Numbered from the stretch's first letter, positions 22,261 through 36,773 are shown. The stretch is 64,000 nt of DNA from Druceiella hillmani (GCA_039881145.1 JAYKKI010000061.1:9770001-9834000); one strand, 5' to 3'. Notes: generated by a model from the sequence alone, not told the origin. Numbers and translations: made by a program.

Positions 22261-25200
22261 ACGTAGCGTTTCAAATATTTAACAGTCGAATCATAAGAAC
22301 CGGAATTTCATGCATACTTCAAAATTATAATTCATTTAGAATAAATGTAACCAACACATCCCGTCTAACACAACACACGTCAGTGAAAATCGCGTTTTAC
22401 AAAACAAAAACTTTATTACCTTTTATAAAATAAATTTCCCTTTCCCGTCTGTTTTTCTCTATGTTCGCTAAAAATACGAATAGTCTCAGTGAATTAACAT
22501 GCAATTTCATCGTTGTTCATAATTTTTATACTAGAAGATTTTAGTGGAAAAAAACATCGACTACTATGTATAACGTCATGTTATTTCATATAAAAATAAC
22601 TAAGTAATGATAATTTACCAAAAATAGTTACAAATGTAACGACTTTTATCACACCTTTACCACAATCGTTGCCAAAACAATTTAAGATACAAATTCCAAT
22701 ATAATATATAACAGGATATCTGAAAAAGTTTGTGATTTTTGAGTGTCGTTTGAGCAATTCTGCGTAAATTCTTATCAAATTAAAAGTTTTAATGGGTAAT
22801 TTTAGAAAATGCTAAAAAAGTCAATAAGAGGAAATGCGGAAAAATATTGGTATGTTTTATAAACATTTGCATAGAAGACACGGACCGTTTCAGAATATCT
22901 CACAACTGAGCTATGATTAATAGACTGAACTACCAAATCCGTTCCTTAGGGGACTACTTTATTTCCTGAGGTGCATTGCGCGGATATTTGAAACGGATCG
23001 CTTTCGCCAGTTGAAAGATCTACATAATGTTAGAAAATAGCGGTTTATTTTTATATTTTTATCATATTACTAAATGTATTGGATCTAAGCTGTAAATAGA
23101 GGAAGAATTTTACAAATAAAATAAGTAAATATAATTGATAATTTCAAACCTATTTAAACAAAGATTGCGTTTAAATAGGTGTGCAATTTTTATATTTCTT
23201 TACTTTTTCGTCAGTTCAAATTATGTATCGTATGTTTAGTAAGTCAGTTTTCAATCAATGAACGAACTAAACATTATTATATTTACATTATTATTTACTG
23301 TTAAAACCACCGGAAACATTTTTTTAAATTTTTTAACAGAAAAATGATATTTTTTAGAATTTATGAACAGATTTTATTTAAATAATCATACTATTTGTAA
23401 CAAGTATAATCCCTGGAATGGAAATTGAATATATTCTAGAAACAAGCTATAATAAAGTATATTATGTCATACAGAATAATCTTTTTACATTTCTCAGCAA
23501 AAATTAACTAAAAATATTGATAAAAATAACGGCTGAACATAAAATGTATAATATTACTAAGAACTTTTCAAAAGAGCTTTAATCAACTGTCGACGCTTGA
23601 TACAACAATTTTGTATTGTTTTGTTACAAAGCATCGAGCATATTCCCTGATAGGCACGAATGGAGTGCTCTTTATTAGAATACTCTTAATCAAATATTGA
23701 ACACATTAGTATCTTATGTGATCAACACAGTTGCCTGTTAACATATATAGAATTTCTACACAATATTTTAAAAATGGTATAAATGCATAATTATTTTCTT
23801 CTCATAATACAAAATACACTACTTCATGTTTAACTATATTTTATATACTAGCATAATACCGTACTCAAATAGTACCAATTAATCTATGAACTTATAGGTC
23901 ATGATACGCTAATGCTTTAAATCCTAGTTTAGGCAGTATCTGCAGCTAAGCAGGAATAGACCTATCATTTAGTTTTTTATCATATTTTGATCAATAATGT
24001 GACATCGACTTTTTTAGAGACGTTTATCAATAATAAATCCGAATTAGCGATACGACTTATAGCAATTTCAAATTCATTTCTTTTTTGTATAAATAATAAA
24101 TAAGCAAATCAATGTAGCACTGATTTTTTTTTCTTTTATAAAATGAATTGCTTTCATAAATGGATAAAATGGAAATCTGAAACCAAGAGAGGTTCTCTTG
24201 GTTTCATTCAGAAATTTCAATTTTGTATTTCATTTCAGAGATTTCCATTTATTACAACATTATGCTATGTGTTATTTAGCAATTTCTTTATAGCATAAGT
24301 ATTATGTTATTGATTTCCTTCTCCCATTGAATATTTCTTTTTCATTTCAACTAGAGAGACTATTTTTTCACCGTGTGTCTCACGCTTTACGTATCTGTAT
24401 GTAATTATTCCCGTATATAAATTTTTTCCTACATTACCATAACTGATAAACCTGAAAATTGATATAGGTACATGATACGCATGACAATAGAATTTAACAA
24501 CTAATATTAAAAATAACGAAAACTTTTTGTTTCTCATAGTCTGAGTGAACTGAAAATTAAAACCCATACGTATAATTTGATAGGATTTTTTTTATTACAA
24601 TTCAGAAATTCAAAGTAGCTTCACCATAGTGAAAGAATTTTTGATCGAATTTTCATTGCTACAAAGGAAAATATTAAAAGTATATTAATTTAAAACGGTG
24701 AAAACCTCTGTTGAGTTTGAGAAATTAAAAAACATTTTAACATTTACGAGACGCGAAGTGTGAAAAAGAATCAAAGCGGGTCGATAAAACAGGAAACCTT
24801 TAAACAAATGGTATTAATGAATGATTAAGGACTCAAATGTGTACCCAATATTCGTGATGTAAATTATTAATTCGATTCAGTAAAAGCATATGTATTAAAC
24901 ATTACAAGATCTTTAGCTATTTTACTACTTTTTTCAGAAGTTGTTTTAAGGACGTTCAAGTTATGAATTTTTACTTTGAAATCTGTTTATAATATCACAT
25001 TTAGGAGGGAAGAAAACCAATCAAGTCGACGATACGTTATTCAAGTCATTTTGGTATATAATAAGGCTCGCTTTAATTTTTGATTTTGCAAATAAATCTA
25101 GTTTGTTTACTTTGAAAACGTGAGCACTTTATATTTAGAGATATAGGTCGTTTAAGATAATTTATATAAATTGTTAAGAGAAAACTTTGCGTTTCATAAA

Positions 25201-25865
25201 TTTAATTATACTAAACATGTAGGGGATTTTTGTGGAATTTCATATAGGGATTTGATTAGTAATTCGAGCAAAACATCGATGTGGATAGTGTAGATTTTAT
25301 TGAGGACGATAAGATTAATCGTCGTTATCCTTTTTACAATTATGCAAAAGAAATTGTTAGTACGGTCAAGTTTACGGTCACATCGCTAAAAATTTGTAAA
25401 GTAAGGCAAGTCTACAGCCACTTTGCCTTACGTTATATTCCCACATTTCTTACTTTCATTGAAATAAAATATATAGATGATGTATTTCCATGTTAAGGGC
25501 TTATAATAATGTTTAAATGAAAATATAGTGTTATCTATTTATTTTTGAACAAAATAAGGGTATTGTAATCCACTCATTTTTAATTATTATGGAGCGACAT
25601 GGCACATTCACGGAAAGATTCACACATACACATATACACATACACATACACACACACGCTCGAGCGCACACACAAACACACATGCGCGCACACACACACA
25701 CACACACACATATATACATATATTCACATCGTGCAATTTAAAAAGTTAGTAGAAATATTGTAAATATACATGTTTTATTAAATATGTTAATAGAAATAAC
25801 GTGACTGAGGGCGTGAGAATTACTACGTATTCCGCGTGCACACGCATACGTACATAACTAAAGTT
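22261..25865. other. Spacer between the inverted arms
   Basis: AT-rich and without a recognisable gene. It contains a degenerate inverted repeat (CCGTTTCA near 22884-22893 against TGAAACGG near 22988-22996) spanning about 120 bp that could be a small MITE. It also holds a perfect 12-bp-arm hairpin at 24179-24205. A 71-codon frame at 25281-25496 (MDSVDFIEDDKINRRYPFYN and onward) has no recognised motif. Confidence 0.5.
25617..25712. repeat. (CA)n-rich microsatellite
   Basis: Imperfect CA/TA array interrupted by a GC-rich CGCTCGAGCGCA segment. Near the inner boundary of copy C. Confidence 0.9.
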
Positions 25866-26927
25866 CATGTGATTACATAATACATGGGTATTTCTGTCGT
25901 GAGGGCATCCGTGGGAAGTTTGTCAGCGTCGGCACGGATGCGACGGGGCAACTAGCCAAGTGGTCTACTGTGTCTATTGTTTTCATATGCTTATGTTTTA
26001 ATATATTTTTGCTGCCTTTGCCGCCGTACCGTGCAAGTCGCTACCATGCAGGCACCGTTCAGTGAAAAAACGCCCGATATCTGACTTCGGTGAAATGATT
26101 ATCTTCCTCCCTCTGCTTGAAATATTTCAAAACATATGTATGTAAGCAAATTATATCTTACATCACTATAATATGCAATTTTTTACTTTAATTTATAATT
26201 TCTTTTCTCTTACTTTCAGATTTTAAAACTGGACTTCTCTTCAATTAAAATAAATTTGTTCCTTGAATTTACAGTGCGTTGGAAGGTTTCAAAAAGTTTA
26301 AGTTTTTGCAGCTTTTTATCTAGGTGCGATATTTTTTTTTCACACTAATTGAATTATCCATGTCCAAGCTATGAGCTTAAAAATTTATAATTACCGAGTT
26401 AACCAATATGCGGAAAATACGACGCGGACAAGATTTTAAATGAAGAAGAGGTCGATTAAGGGATTTATTTTTGAATAAGGGGTCGTCTTAGTTAAGTAAT
26501 TTTTATAATATTGTTTATAAACTCGGTAAATTACTACGAAACATTTGTATGTCATACTGTCATTGTTATATATTTAATAATACAAGTGAGCCTTGAAAAT
26601 GTATACATTAATACTCTTATTATTTTGTGCATACATAATTAGAGTTATAGCCTAGTTTTATATTCCGTTTTTTTACTGTACATCTACCTGACCTTATCTT
26701 GATTTGTGAGCCTTTCAATAAATAAATACATTCCATTTTCAATATAAATGTGAACATTTGACTGTACTTACCCTTTCATTAACAACACCACTAGAATTAT
26801 GTAGGTATCTCGGTATTTTTTCGTTTTCACGTTTGCTCTGTTTCCGTGCAGTTTTTTATTCTTGTATTAATTTTATTACTTTTGTTAAACGTAATACTTT
26901 CAACCAAAACAAACAACCCTCACTACT

Positions 26928-27030
26928 CTCACTAAGTAATTTGATATGTCAATTAAATATGTGTCTAATAAACATATTCTATATGTTTATTAGACACATA
27001 TTTAATTGACATATCAAATTACTTAGTGAG
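26928..27030. repeat. Near-perfect 103-bp palindrome
   Basis: Two 50-base arms (CTCACTAAGTAATTTGATAT and onward) flank a 3-base loop at 26978-26980. Copy B has only one arm at the corresponding place (near 19860-19900), so the second arm was created after duplication, with loss of adjacent sequence. Confidence 0.93.
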
Positions 27031-27129
27031 ACTAGTATATACCTCACTCTACTACGTATCTAGAAATGTTGCACGCGGAGGCCATCTAATTGCTAATTTT
27101 TTACCGCTCTAAACTTCGTACGCTCTGAA

Positions 27130-27390
27130 CTTTGATTTTACTCCTCATTAAATTTCATACCGGGAACTATATACGAAAATCGATTCTCAAGGAAGGAACT
27201 CCAAAAACTGTTCTCAATGACGCCACAGTATGTAATGACGCCATAGCTAAGGTTATTTCACACTTATCACAATCACAATTAGATTCTACAAGACAACGTT
27301 TTTCTTCATTATGCAGCTAAATATCGTGACATGATTGGACTCATAAATTTGGTGCACGAAGGAGGTTCTTTTGAGATATTACTTAGGTAA
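27130..27390 (+). pseudogene. Possible ankyrin-repeat gene relic, copy C
   Basis: A frame containing GNYIRKSILKEGTPKTVLND and AIAKVISHLSQSQ breaks by frameshift near 27296. It continues as ILQDNVFLHYAAKYRDMIGL, then INLVHEGGSFEILL and a stop. The FLHYAAKYR...LINLVHEGG part fits one ankyrin repeat. The copy in arm B shares the segment with a stop in the repeat. The protein is not identified further. Confidence 0.4.
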
Positions 27391-29056
27391 AGTACAAAAT
27401 GAAATCCATCCGACCTACGTGTTTGTTCGTGAATTCGGGATGCTTCAGACTTGTTGCGCTTGATAAATGATAGCTTATAAATTAAGGGAAAGTCAAATTT
27501 ATAAAAAACCAAAGGAAGGTCAAGTAAATGTTTACACTTGCGTCTACTGTTTATCGTTTTTGACAAAATACCAAGCACTCGTTAACTGTGTGACGAATAA
27601 TACTCGGTGGGAAATCGGATTTGTTGACTTTCTAATTATAGAAATACACTGCAGACAAATAAATATAAATTATGGTTATGCAATAACTGCTCCGGGATAG
27701 GTTTAACGGACTACTCATATGAGGAAAATAACGTAGAAATATGGTTGGGAATTTTCATTACGCGCTTTAAAATATATGTAGTGCCATCTATCGGTGTACA
27801 TTGATATACCATAGATTCTTTCCATATATTGCTATAGATTTCTTTCTATATATTGCATACAATTTTATGTCCATATGATACATAGAATGATCGTGTGTTT
27901 TAACGTGTTGAGTAGCTGGGCGCGTCGTTGTAGTTATTGTACTAATGCAATGCAAATGAGTTTTTGAGAATATTAAATTGTAAATATTAAATAATATGTT
28001 CTGATTGAGTGAAAAGATTCAGATGAAATCAAAATTTAATGTTACTTCAAATAAATCTCTTTATTTAAAAAAAATGTCTGATTTGGGTTAGTAGTTTTCA
28101 CATTATGTGTATTCAAGCAAACACACAAAAAGACAGACAAAAATTCCAAAGAAATATTTTGTGTTGTATCACTTTTATTACGTGTCGATAAATTGTTTTT
28201 TTTTTCAAAAATGTCTTCAATTTACAACTAGACAAATTTTACAGTTTTACTTTTATATATAAATTAATTGGAAGACTCTCCTGTTATATGTATATTTTTT
28301 ATTTCCCGTTTCGAATTGAGAGCGAAAATCTATTGATGCATTTGCTTGTGCTTTTGTGCTGAAGTGCACTTTGCGACTTCTGTTAAATTACGTCAGCGTG
28401 TAAATAAGAAAACAGGTCAATTGAAGTGCTATGAGTTTTTCGGAAATATTAAAAACATTCAGATATTATTTTTATTATAAATAAATGTTAAGAAAAACGT
28501 CCCAAAAAAATGAAGTACAAATATCACTACTAAATGACCGCCTTTTATTATATCGGATTTGCAGTCGAGTATTTCAATGTTTTTACTTTGAATCCCCGGA
28601 AAATATTTTCCATTAACCTAAACCTTTTCCATTAAAGGAATTTGTCATTCCAGTTTGATTAAAACCTTTATAAGATTTCTATAAAATTACCAATCTAATT
28701 ACATGTACATAATTTATGTTAATATGACACTATCCATTTATCATACGAATATTTACTTACAGTAGACTTCAATATACAATTTAATAAACTCTTTTGCAAA
28801 AAAACGGGCAATTATATTCCTATAAACCATGTCGGAGTTATTTTATTATTATTTGATACATTTTATATGGCGATATGATGAGAATGTTGTTATTTATTAT
28901 TGAGATATCGTTTTTATCTACTTCAGTCATTAAAAATGCGAATAAATAAAAAAACCATGTAAAGTCCACAGACGAGCATTTCCATACCGGTACATTAAAA
29001 ATGGCTAAAGTTTATTTCTGAATATTTTTTTTAAATTTAACATAAAATTTGAAAAT

Positions 29057-29372
29057 TTAGTAATGAGTATGGCCTCCTCTAGCTAAAATCAATGCGCTTA
29101 ATCTGCTAGGCATGCTTTCGATCATTTCCTGAGGAATACGTTCCCATTCAGCGACGATTACATTTTGTTGTGATCGTCGCTGAATGGGAACGTATATTGA
29201 AGGCCTGAAGTCTACTTTTGACTGTCCATATGCTTACTCGTTTACCTCTGACGTCCTCGACGTTCCGTTTGAGATCAACGTACGTAACTTGACGATTTCG
29301 TAGCGCTTGACTGACTATGAAGCGGTCGTTCCGTGGCATAGTTCACCGTTTTCTTCCAGAACCGGGCCTTCT
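29057..29372 (-). pseudogene. Tc1-like transposase relic with internal deletion
   Basis: On the minus strand, GSGRKR leads into MPRNDRFIVSQALRNRQVTY, then VDLKRNVEDVRGKRVSIWTV, the second HTH of Tc1-family transposases (PREDRFIxRxAxxNRxxT). The frame then jumps directly to VIVAEWERIPQEMIESMPSR, then LSALILARGGHTHY-stop at 29057. That is the typical WxxIPQExIxxLIxSMPxRxxAVIxARGGxTxY C-terminus. The whole catalytic DDE core between them is missing. At the junction a 23-bp inverted repeat (29136-29158 and 29173-29195) duplicates the start of the C-terminal part in inverse orientation, so the deletion arose together with an inversion. Confidence 0.88.
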
Positions 29373-30124
29373 TTAATAAATGATGTAAATATAATTAAAT
29401 TTGTTATTAATATTCTTTAAAAAAATTGAAGTTTATTTTTATAACAGCATTCAAATTCACAATTTTAATTTCCTAACTTTGCTTAGTTGCATACATTCAT
29501 CGCATCGAGATAAAAAAGAATCAATTTATTTAAGGTTTTAAGTCTAAAATCTATACTTTTAAAGGTTTTCAGAGTTCTATAAACTTAGAATAAAAAGGAA
29601 CGTAAAAAATTATCTTTAAATGTTTTAAACATTTATCGTTTTCCTTTATTAAAAAAAACTCTAAGTTCTTTAATGGTGTTTAAAAGTTAAAGTTTCAGCT
29701 TAAAACAGTTCATTTTTTATTTTTAGGACAACTTTTTTAATTTAGCCATGGCCATGTCTCTAAAAACTAATATTTCTACTTAAAAATTTAATATCTATGA
29801 AGAAGCAGACTCAAAGAAAAATTAAGAATAAGAAGTAATGAATGACAAAGTAACCTAAAATCCATGTGTTATATGGTTTAATTTGTATCATTGCTGGGAA
29901 AATTGGTTTTCTGCATGTATGAAAATAAAAAAAAAATTTAACTTATCTCTAAATAAATAATCTTATCTCTAAAATATTAGGTAAGTTTTTTTGATTTATA
30001 GTCGTTACAAAAAATATAGAATTCCGGTTTTGAAATATTTTTCTAATCAATTAACTCCAACTGTTGCTTATTATATAGGTAACAAAAGACAATTTCTCTA
30101 AATCGCATTAGTGTTATTCAAAAC

Positions 30125-30312
<188 letters not shown>

Positions 30313-30989
30313 CCAAATATAAAACAAGGGTTGAGTGTTTTTACAACATTAAAGAAAATTGTCTTAAAATAAAGCATTACGTACATGCAGACGTACATGT
30401 ATATATTCGTTGTTCTATCATAATACCTTTATCGTAATGGAACGAATAAAATTGAAGTTATTGGCAAATGAGGTATAAATATATGTAATGATATTTTTTT
30501 AAGAACAGTTGTTTCTAATACGTTTGTTCCTTACATACTTTATTATTTTAATTTTTGTGAAATTATGTATAGTTCACATTTAAAGCGAGTAGTGCTAAAG
30601 AATACATGATGCTGTGTATTTTTAAACCGTTTTTTCTGTGCAACAATAGCTTTAATAACTTCCCACTATTAAGACTTGGTCTCCACATCTTCACACGAAA
30701 AGGCAATTATTCTGCTTGTTTATTCCATTCCCTAACTTTGATCAAGTTTTGCTTTGAGATTTGGAAATGGAAAATAAAAATATGCTAATTTTTATATTGG
30801 TACAAGTGAGTCACTGTGTTATGTGGCAGTATAACTTCCATTTAAGAATAAATCATACTATGAACATATATAGACGTACAGTTTTTTAACGTATGATTAA
30901 TACATGATACATCGGGGTTGCTAGGTTGCAAAAAACAGTTCCTATTTCTCAAAGTTACGAAAGTACATAACTTTGCTTAAAGTGTACCC

Positions 30990-31400
30990 ATAACAAAAAG
31001 TACCCGAGCGGTCTTCGCGAGACGGCATGATGAGTCACTCGTGCTTAGTTCGACAGGAGACATCCATTTAATTCACAGCGCAAGCTCGCAGCTGTATTCA
31101 TCCTGCTCATATTGCAATCATCCTTCTTTTGGTCGCCGTGACTTGGTTGGGAATGGGCCAGGCCTCGTGTCATTTAGAACGTTTACAGAAAGCATTCTGG
31201 AAAATATGGAGATGATATTCTCCCTCTAGGGGGTACCCTACTTCTGTTTCAACTCACGATTCTGCTTTTGTAGAAAAACAATGGTCCTTCTTAGAATAGC
31301 CACCGCTGTTTCTGTTTCATCCACTTCAAATAATTTTGCTTTCATACCAATATGCTGTTTTTGTATTTATCATCGTGTGCGGTTGACACTCTAAATATAG
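30990..31400. pseudogene. Copy C relics of the hydrophobic frame (+) and heptad-like frame (-)
   Basis: Plus strand 31070-31230 reads CIHPAHIAIILLLVAVTWLG, then SCHLERLQKAFWKIWR-stop. Minus strand 31380-31241 corresponds to the GMKAKLFEVDETE...TIVFLQKQN segment. Both are counterparts of copy B features and are interrupted. Confidence 0.3.
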
Positions 31401-31619
31401 GCACGGGTGTAGTTATGTATGATGCAACTTATTCCTCATGTTATTTTTTGGTGTTTGCATACCCTGTTTAGATAATCAAAATATTTTTTTATCTATCTGC
31501 TGTTTCCACTGCTTTTTCCTCACGACGGTAGTATTATTTTTTGATGCTGTGTTTGGTGTTTGAATATTTTGATTACATATTGAAAGTATTTTGTTATCTT
31601 TTGACTATAATAATTAACA

Positions 31620-34600
31620 AAAAAAAATATTTTCGAGAAGTTGTGTTATAATCCGAACGCATATTCATTCATGTTGACAAGATAATTTAATGGTCTTTAA
31701 ATATCAATAAGAGCTTGATTAATTTTTTTGTTACTATGAGTGAAAATAAAGGAATCATTTGATTCACACTAACTAGGTCAAATTTATTCATTTATTTGAC
31801 AGCCGCAGCCGTCCTATATATCCTTATTTTATAGTTTAAATTGTAATTAAATATAATATATTATATTAAACTTCCTTGGGAATAATTATTAGTCCATTAG
31901 TAATACACTTTTATTAAATTAGGTATGCAATATTTTAAATTTTGTGCTATAATAATTAATATTTGTGTGGGTAAAAAATATACTACTAATGATACCGCTA
32001 TTTCTCGACATGTCCATAACCATACCATTTTTATTTTGGAAGAGTTTCAACTGACCTCAAGTCACGATGAAGCTAGTATGAAATTTATATGCACCAGAAA
32101 AAGGTTCTAACATCTTAGACTACGAATTATTCTAGATAATTCTTGCTGACAATCTTTACAAGTGTAAAATATCATTATCGACTTACATATTGTTTGTCCA
32201 AACAGTAGAAGAAAGTGTAGTTTTATGTTAATTTCGGAGCCGATGCTGGAATGGGAGGGGTTTCTGGAAAAATCTTCAAAGAAAATGTTTAGAAAACTTT
32301 TGATGGAAGGGTTACGGAATATTTTTCTGATTAAAAGCCGATTTCTTACTTAATTTAAATATATCTTATATAGAAATACATGTTGGTTCTGAAAATAAAG
32401 TAATTGGCCTAAAATAAAATCAATTTGAGGTGGAACCCCGATGTTTAGAAGTGATTATCTTCTACATGAAGAATTCAAAACTTTATAAAAAAAATATTTG
32501 ATTTCTGTAAATTTGTGATCAACATACCTATTTGAAACGTTCTGCAAATAAAACAAAAAAACTCAGATCGATGACGAATCACCGTCATTGGTTCAAGATA
32601 AATACAATTGGTTTCCTGACGTTAATACCTAAAATGATTACAGTAAAGCGGATAGTAACGCTAAATATATTCAATAAGCGGACAGTGTTGTATGTAAATC
32701 ATTACTAGCGGTATCATTGAAAGTTTGTACGTACTTTTCAATTCAGTAATACTCACATCAAGTAAAATAAAATAATAAAATAGAGAGACTAGACAAAATA
32801 ACACGATGATACATTCCACGAGATCCATAACTTTATTCATTTCAATATGTTTGATGTGCGGACTGGGCTCCTATCAATAATTTTTTTAACTGATAAAATA
32901 CATCCGTAATATTTTATAAGTCTATCTACCTTTTGGCAAAATTATAAAGGAGATTAATAACTAATTTTATTAGTTCGTTTGTTTGTTTGCTGTCTAATAT
33001 TTGAAAACTAGAAGAATTAGAAAAGTTTTTGTAATTAATAATATGTAAATAAAATTTATAAATTTTATCGAATTTTATAATTAAATTAAATTAATCTCTT
33101 ATTTAATTTTTTTGCACATCTACGTTTTTTTTTAACTCAGAAAATGATGGAATACACACAAATTTAAAGTTTATGAAAATTTACATACAAGTACTCGCAA
33201 TCATTATTCACAATATCATTTTAAATTGCGCGCATAAACACGTATTAACACACGTACGACGCTAGCAAACTCTCACTATGCCTTCGTAAAAACGAGTGGA
33301 GGGGGTACGAAGCAGAGCACAAAGAGAACCACGAACATAAGAAACACTGTATAATGCCTCAGTCTAATCCTATCTCATTTTCTCCTACGTTAAATCTTAT
33401 GAATTTATGTGTCTGTCTCTTCTTACTGTCGCTTTTTCGTTTCATCGACTTTCAAATCACAGCGATGCTAAAGAAGTTTTCACTTCAAAAGTGAAAAGCA
33501 AATCCGACGGAGAAACACTTTGAAGAAGGTAATACGTGAATTTGTAAAAATGTTACTTTTGAGTGAAACGAAAGAAGTGTCAGGTTGGCGTTCCATTAGC
33601 GTGAGTAAGTTTTAAAAGAAAGTCATTATTTTAAAAAACAAAAATTATAATATAACTTATTTTATTAACATAGTTCAATACAATTGTTGCACGTTGAAAC
33701 TAATGTCATCCTCGTTTACAATTTCGTAAAGTTTTATTATGAGAGTTATAACTTTTTTGCCACGTTATGTATGCTGTTCAATTTTACTTTTTATTACAAA
33801 AAGTTTAGGTATTCATGTCCGTACTTATATATACTCGTAATAGACACAAAAAATTGCGTAAAATTGATTGCGATTGTGCCAATTATTTTACATTTTTAAT
33901 GCCATCATGTTATATTTTAGTACAGAATATATGAAAAACTCTATTATACTACAAAGAACATAACTATTGTGTGAGACGAAATTATATTTAAGTAAAAAAT
34001 AAACTGAGCATATCGGTTTATTTTTAAACCTAAGGGGTTGTCCTAGAATATTTTAAGTAGTTTTACAGGTGTGGCATTTTAAATAAGGCAATAATTTTAA
34101 TTTTACTTTTCTGCATCTTAACTCAGTTATAAATCTTAATAATTATTTGAAAGAAAAAATATTTTGTAGACATTATATATTTATATAAACCCCATCAATT
34201 TGTCAAAATGATTTCGGTCTTAATGGAATGACTTCGGCCTTAATATATGATTTACCTGCCACTGAATATCTTGCGATAAAGTTATTAAGGAAAACTGCAA
34301 ATGTGTTAGTCAAACTTATTTTATAATATTCGTGTTTTTAACATTTTTTTCTGTCCACGTGGTATCTTTCTAAATGTTTATATATAATTTTTCAAATTTA
34401 TTTAGTAATTATCAACTAAAAGTTTAAATAAAATGGCTGAGTTTTATTCTTCCCCATTGTCATTGAGAATTAGCGTAAGCTGAGTTCTCGTTTATGCCTT
34501 AAAAATATTTGTCATATATGCGATTGCTGTCTCATTTCTGCAAGTAATCATTTACCAAATATTTTTTTTTATTATTAATAAATATTTTTTTATTTTTTTA
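31620..34600. other. Outer part of copy C, no gene recognised
   Basis: Counterpart of 7376-7896 plus 9096-11515 without the mariner. About 250 bp near 33190-33460 appear specific to this copy. A perfect hairpin, TTTTCACTT-caa-AAGTGAAAA, lies near 33477-33497. Confidence 0.5.
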
Positions 34601-34648
34601 ATTATTATTAATAATTTTTATAAAATACTGTATTTTTTAATTAAAAAG

Positions 34649-34785
34649 TAAAAACACGATGCATTTGGAAAGGAGGAAAACTTTACAATTGCGTGAAAAT
34701 ATCTGAATGTCCCATTTGGTACAAGGAATTTAGAAAATCGATGCCAGCAGATACTAAGCGGAAACTATTAAGCAGAGAACCAAAG
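34649..34785 (+). pseudogene. Exon relic: CLIP domain
   Basis: After an AAAAAG acceptor, in phase 1 like its paralogue, the frame reads TRCIWKGGKLYNCVKISECP, then KSMPADTKRKLLSREPK, and meets GTGCGT. Spacing C-x9-C-x5-C matches the first three CLIP cysteines. The fourth Cys and the CC pair should lie in a later exon, which was not found. No stop occurs in this piece. Confidence 0.7.
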
Positions 34786-35460
34786 GTGCGTATATATATT
34801 TTTAAATGTCAGTGTCTTAACTAAAATTGACGTATGTTAATTGGTTGAAGAGAAGCAATGATGAATATCACTTCTTAACATTAAAATACTCAAATCTTAA
34901 TTTTGTTAGTCAGCGCCAGATGAACAGAATTGATTGCTGATAATTTTGTCTGTTGTACAAAGCTGGTATTGTAATTACTACGTTTACCATAATTATCGCT
35001 TTCTTATTTAATTTTGCTGGTATGAAATTAATCCATCACTAGACTATAATTTCTATCATCGTTCTGAAATATTAAATGTTGGTCAGTCGAAACAAGAGAG
35101 GTTGGCTTTCTCAAGAAATTTGAAAAAAATACAGCTTTTCAGGCGTTTATATTTTCCTGAAAATAGCGTTTATTACATGCTAATAACATTTAATATTTCA
35201 GGCGATTCTCAAGATATTCGCAATATTACTTCACATTTAGTTCATGGAAAATGAATGAAACGTAAAAAATAGATGGTGAAAATAAGGGGGTACGAGAATT
35301 AGTTTATGGTTTAAGTTTGTGGTTTATAATTTTTGGTAGAACGATTAATGAGCATTCATAATCCGTGTATCTTTGATCCTGGGGTCTTATTATTTCCTTA
35401 ATTTGATAGCATAAATAGAGAACAAATATTCATAAGTATGAATATTTGATTTCAGGTGGG

Positions 35461-35622
35461 ATAATCTTTGTTAATATCCTACCTGAAGATGTTGTAATAC
35501 AACGAAACCTAGGTCGTGGTAAAGAAATTAAAGATAGTAGATATAATACTACATCACGTAGTTTCATTTAATTGTGAATAATGAATTTCTACAAAATTAA
35601 CCCCAAATATATTCAATTATTG
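35461..35622 (+). mobile_element. Penelope 3' fragment with hammerhead-like fold, copy 2
   Basis: Matches the last roughly 155 bp of the element at 14.4-16.2 kb to the same 3' terminus (ATTCAAT). The fold lies at 35478-35520, with predicted cleavage after C35515. Just upstream, TTCAGGTGGGATA (35452-35462) is the inverse of the fold's own 5' flank, a remnant of a head-to-head arrangement like that at 42.9 kb. Confidence 0.8.
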
Positions 35623-35971
35623 CTATAAATTGATAATAGAAAACTTACGACTAAATTTTGTCAGTGATGATTATTTATAGAAAAATTAATGTATTACCTC
35701 CGAATACGCGATCTGGTTTTAAAAAGTGTAGTGTTTGAATTATTTTCTGTATTTCATTTTATTGATAACGGAATGACATCTAATAAGTAATCGCTTCGTA
35801 AAGTTTTACGTTAGCTTTACAATAATCTTAACGATTTCAGAGTTTTACATTATCATGTTTTAACCCTTTTACCATAATCACTATCGTTTATTATTTAAAT
35901 ATGCCAAAATCAGTGTCAAAATTTGAAGTTAAAACTTATTTAGGCACACGATGCGCAATTTCTTCTCTCGG

Positions 35972-36050
35972 CTCCCTTCAGCATCGGCCGAGCGAGTTCA
36001 CCGTTCGGGTAAACTCGGCTCTCTTCGGCATCAGAGAAGCGAGTTCAATG
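35972..36050 (+). repeat. Imperfect GC-rich tandem duplication
   Basis: Two units of about 40 bp start CTCGGCTCCCTTCAGCATCG and CTCGGCTCTCTTCGGCATCA, and each ends in GCGAGTTCA. Much richer in GC than the surroundings. Origin unknown. Confidence 0.6.
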
Positions 36051-36509
36051 TGCGTTGTTTCAAGAATGACGTTTTATTTTTTATTCATATTTTTATATTT
36101 CAGGTTAATTTAATACAACACACGAATTTTATTTTATATAATTACTGCAATATTTCAAATATATGCAGTTAGTGTTTAATATTTTATTTGAGAGCAGTAT
36201 AATATAACAGGTGTGTTGTTATATTTGTGTTGTAATTTTGATATTTAATTAAATTTGAACCTAAAGTATTTCCACATATTATACTTTCCATAAACCTATT
36301 TTTTCATTATTACAATATTATGGCAATGAAGAAGTCCAATGAGAGTAAAATACCACTGAATGTTTAATCCACAAATATAATTATACATTTTGTAAATAAT
36401 ACTACTTCACGATGTAGAAACAAAATTAAATAATTTTATTTTAAAATTGTTACTGATTCGCCGAAATAATATCCATCGCACATCATCAATGTAATTATTA
36501 TAAAAAAAA

Positions 36510-36513
36510 AATA

Positions 36514-36566
<53 letters not shown>

Positions 36567-36579
36567 GTATATATGTATA

Positions 36580-36667
<88 letters not shown>
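36510..36667. repeat. (AT)n microsatellite with interspersed GTAT
   Basis: About 158 bp of AT with TATATGTATATA variants. It lies about 105 bp upstream of the pseudogene His exon. Confidence 0.95.
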
Positions 36668-36671
<4 letters not shown>

Positions 36672-36773
36672 GATACATTTTCACTTCTATTTTATGGTAA
36701 TAACTATACACCAATGTTTTTTTAGTGTTTCGATATCTACGGTCACATGTCAATGCAAGATCGAATGTATCAG

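Noticed and set aside
25531..25719. Cys-Val repeat frame
   Set aside because: Translation of a (CA)n array.
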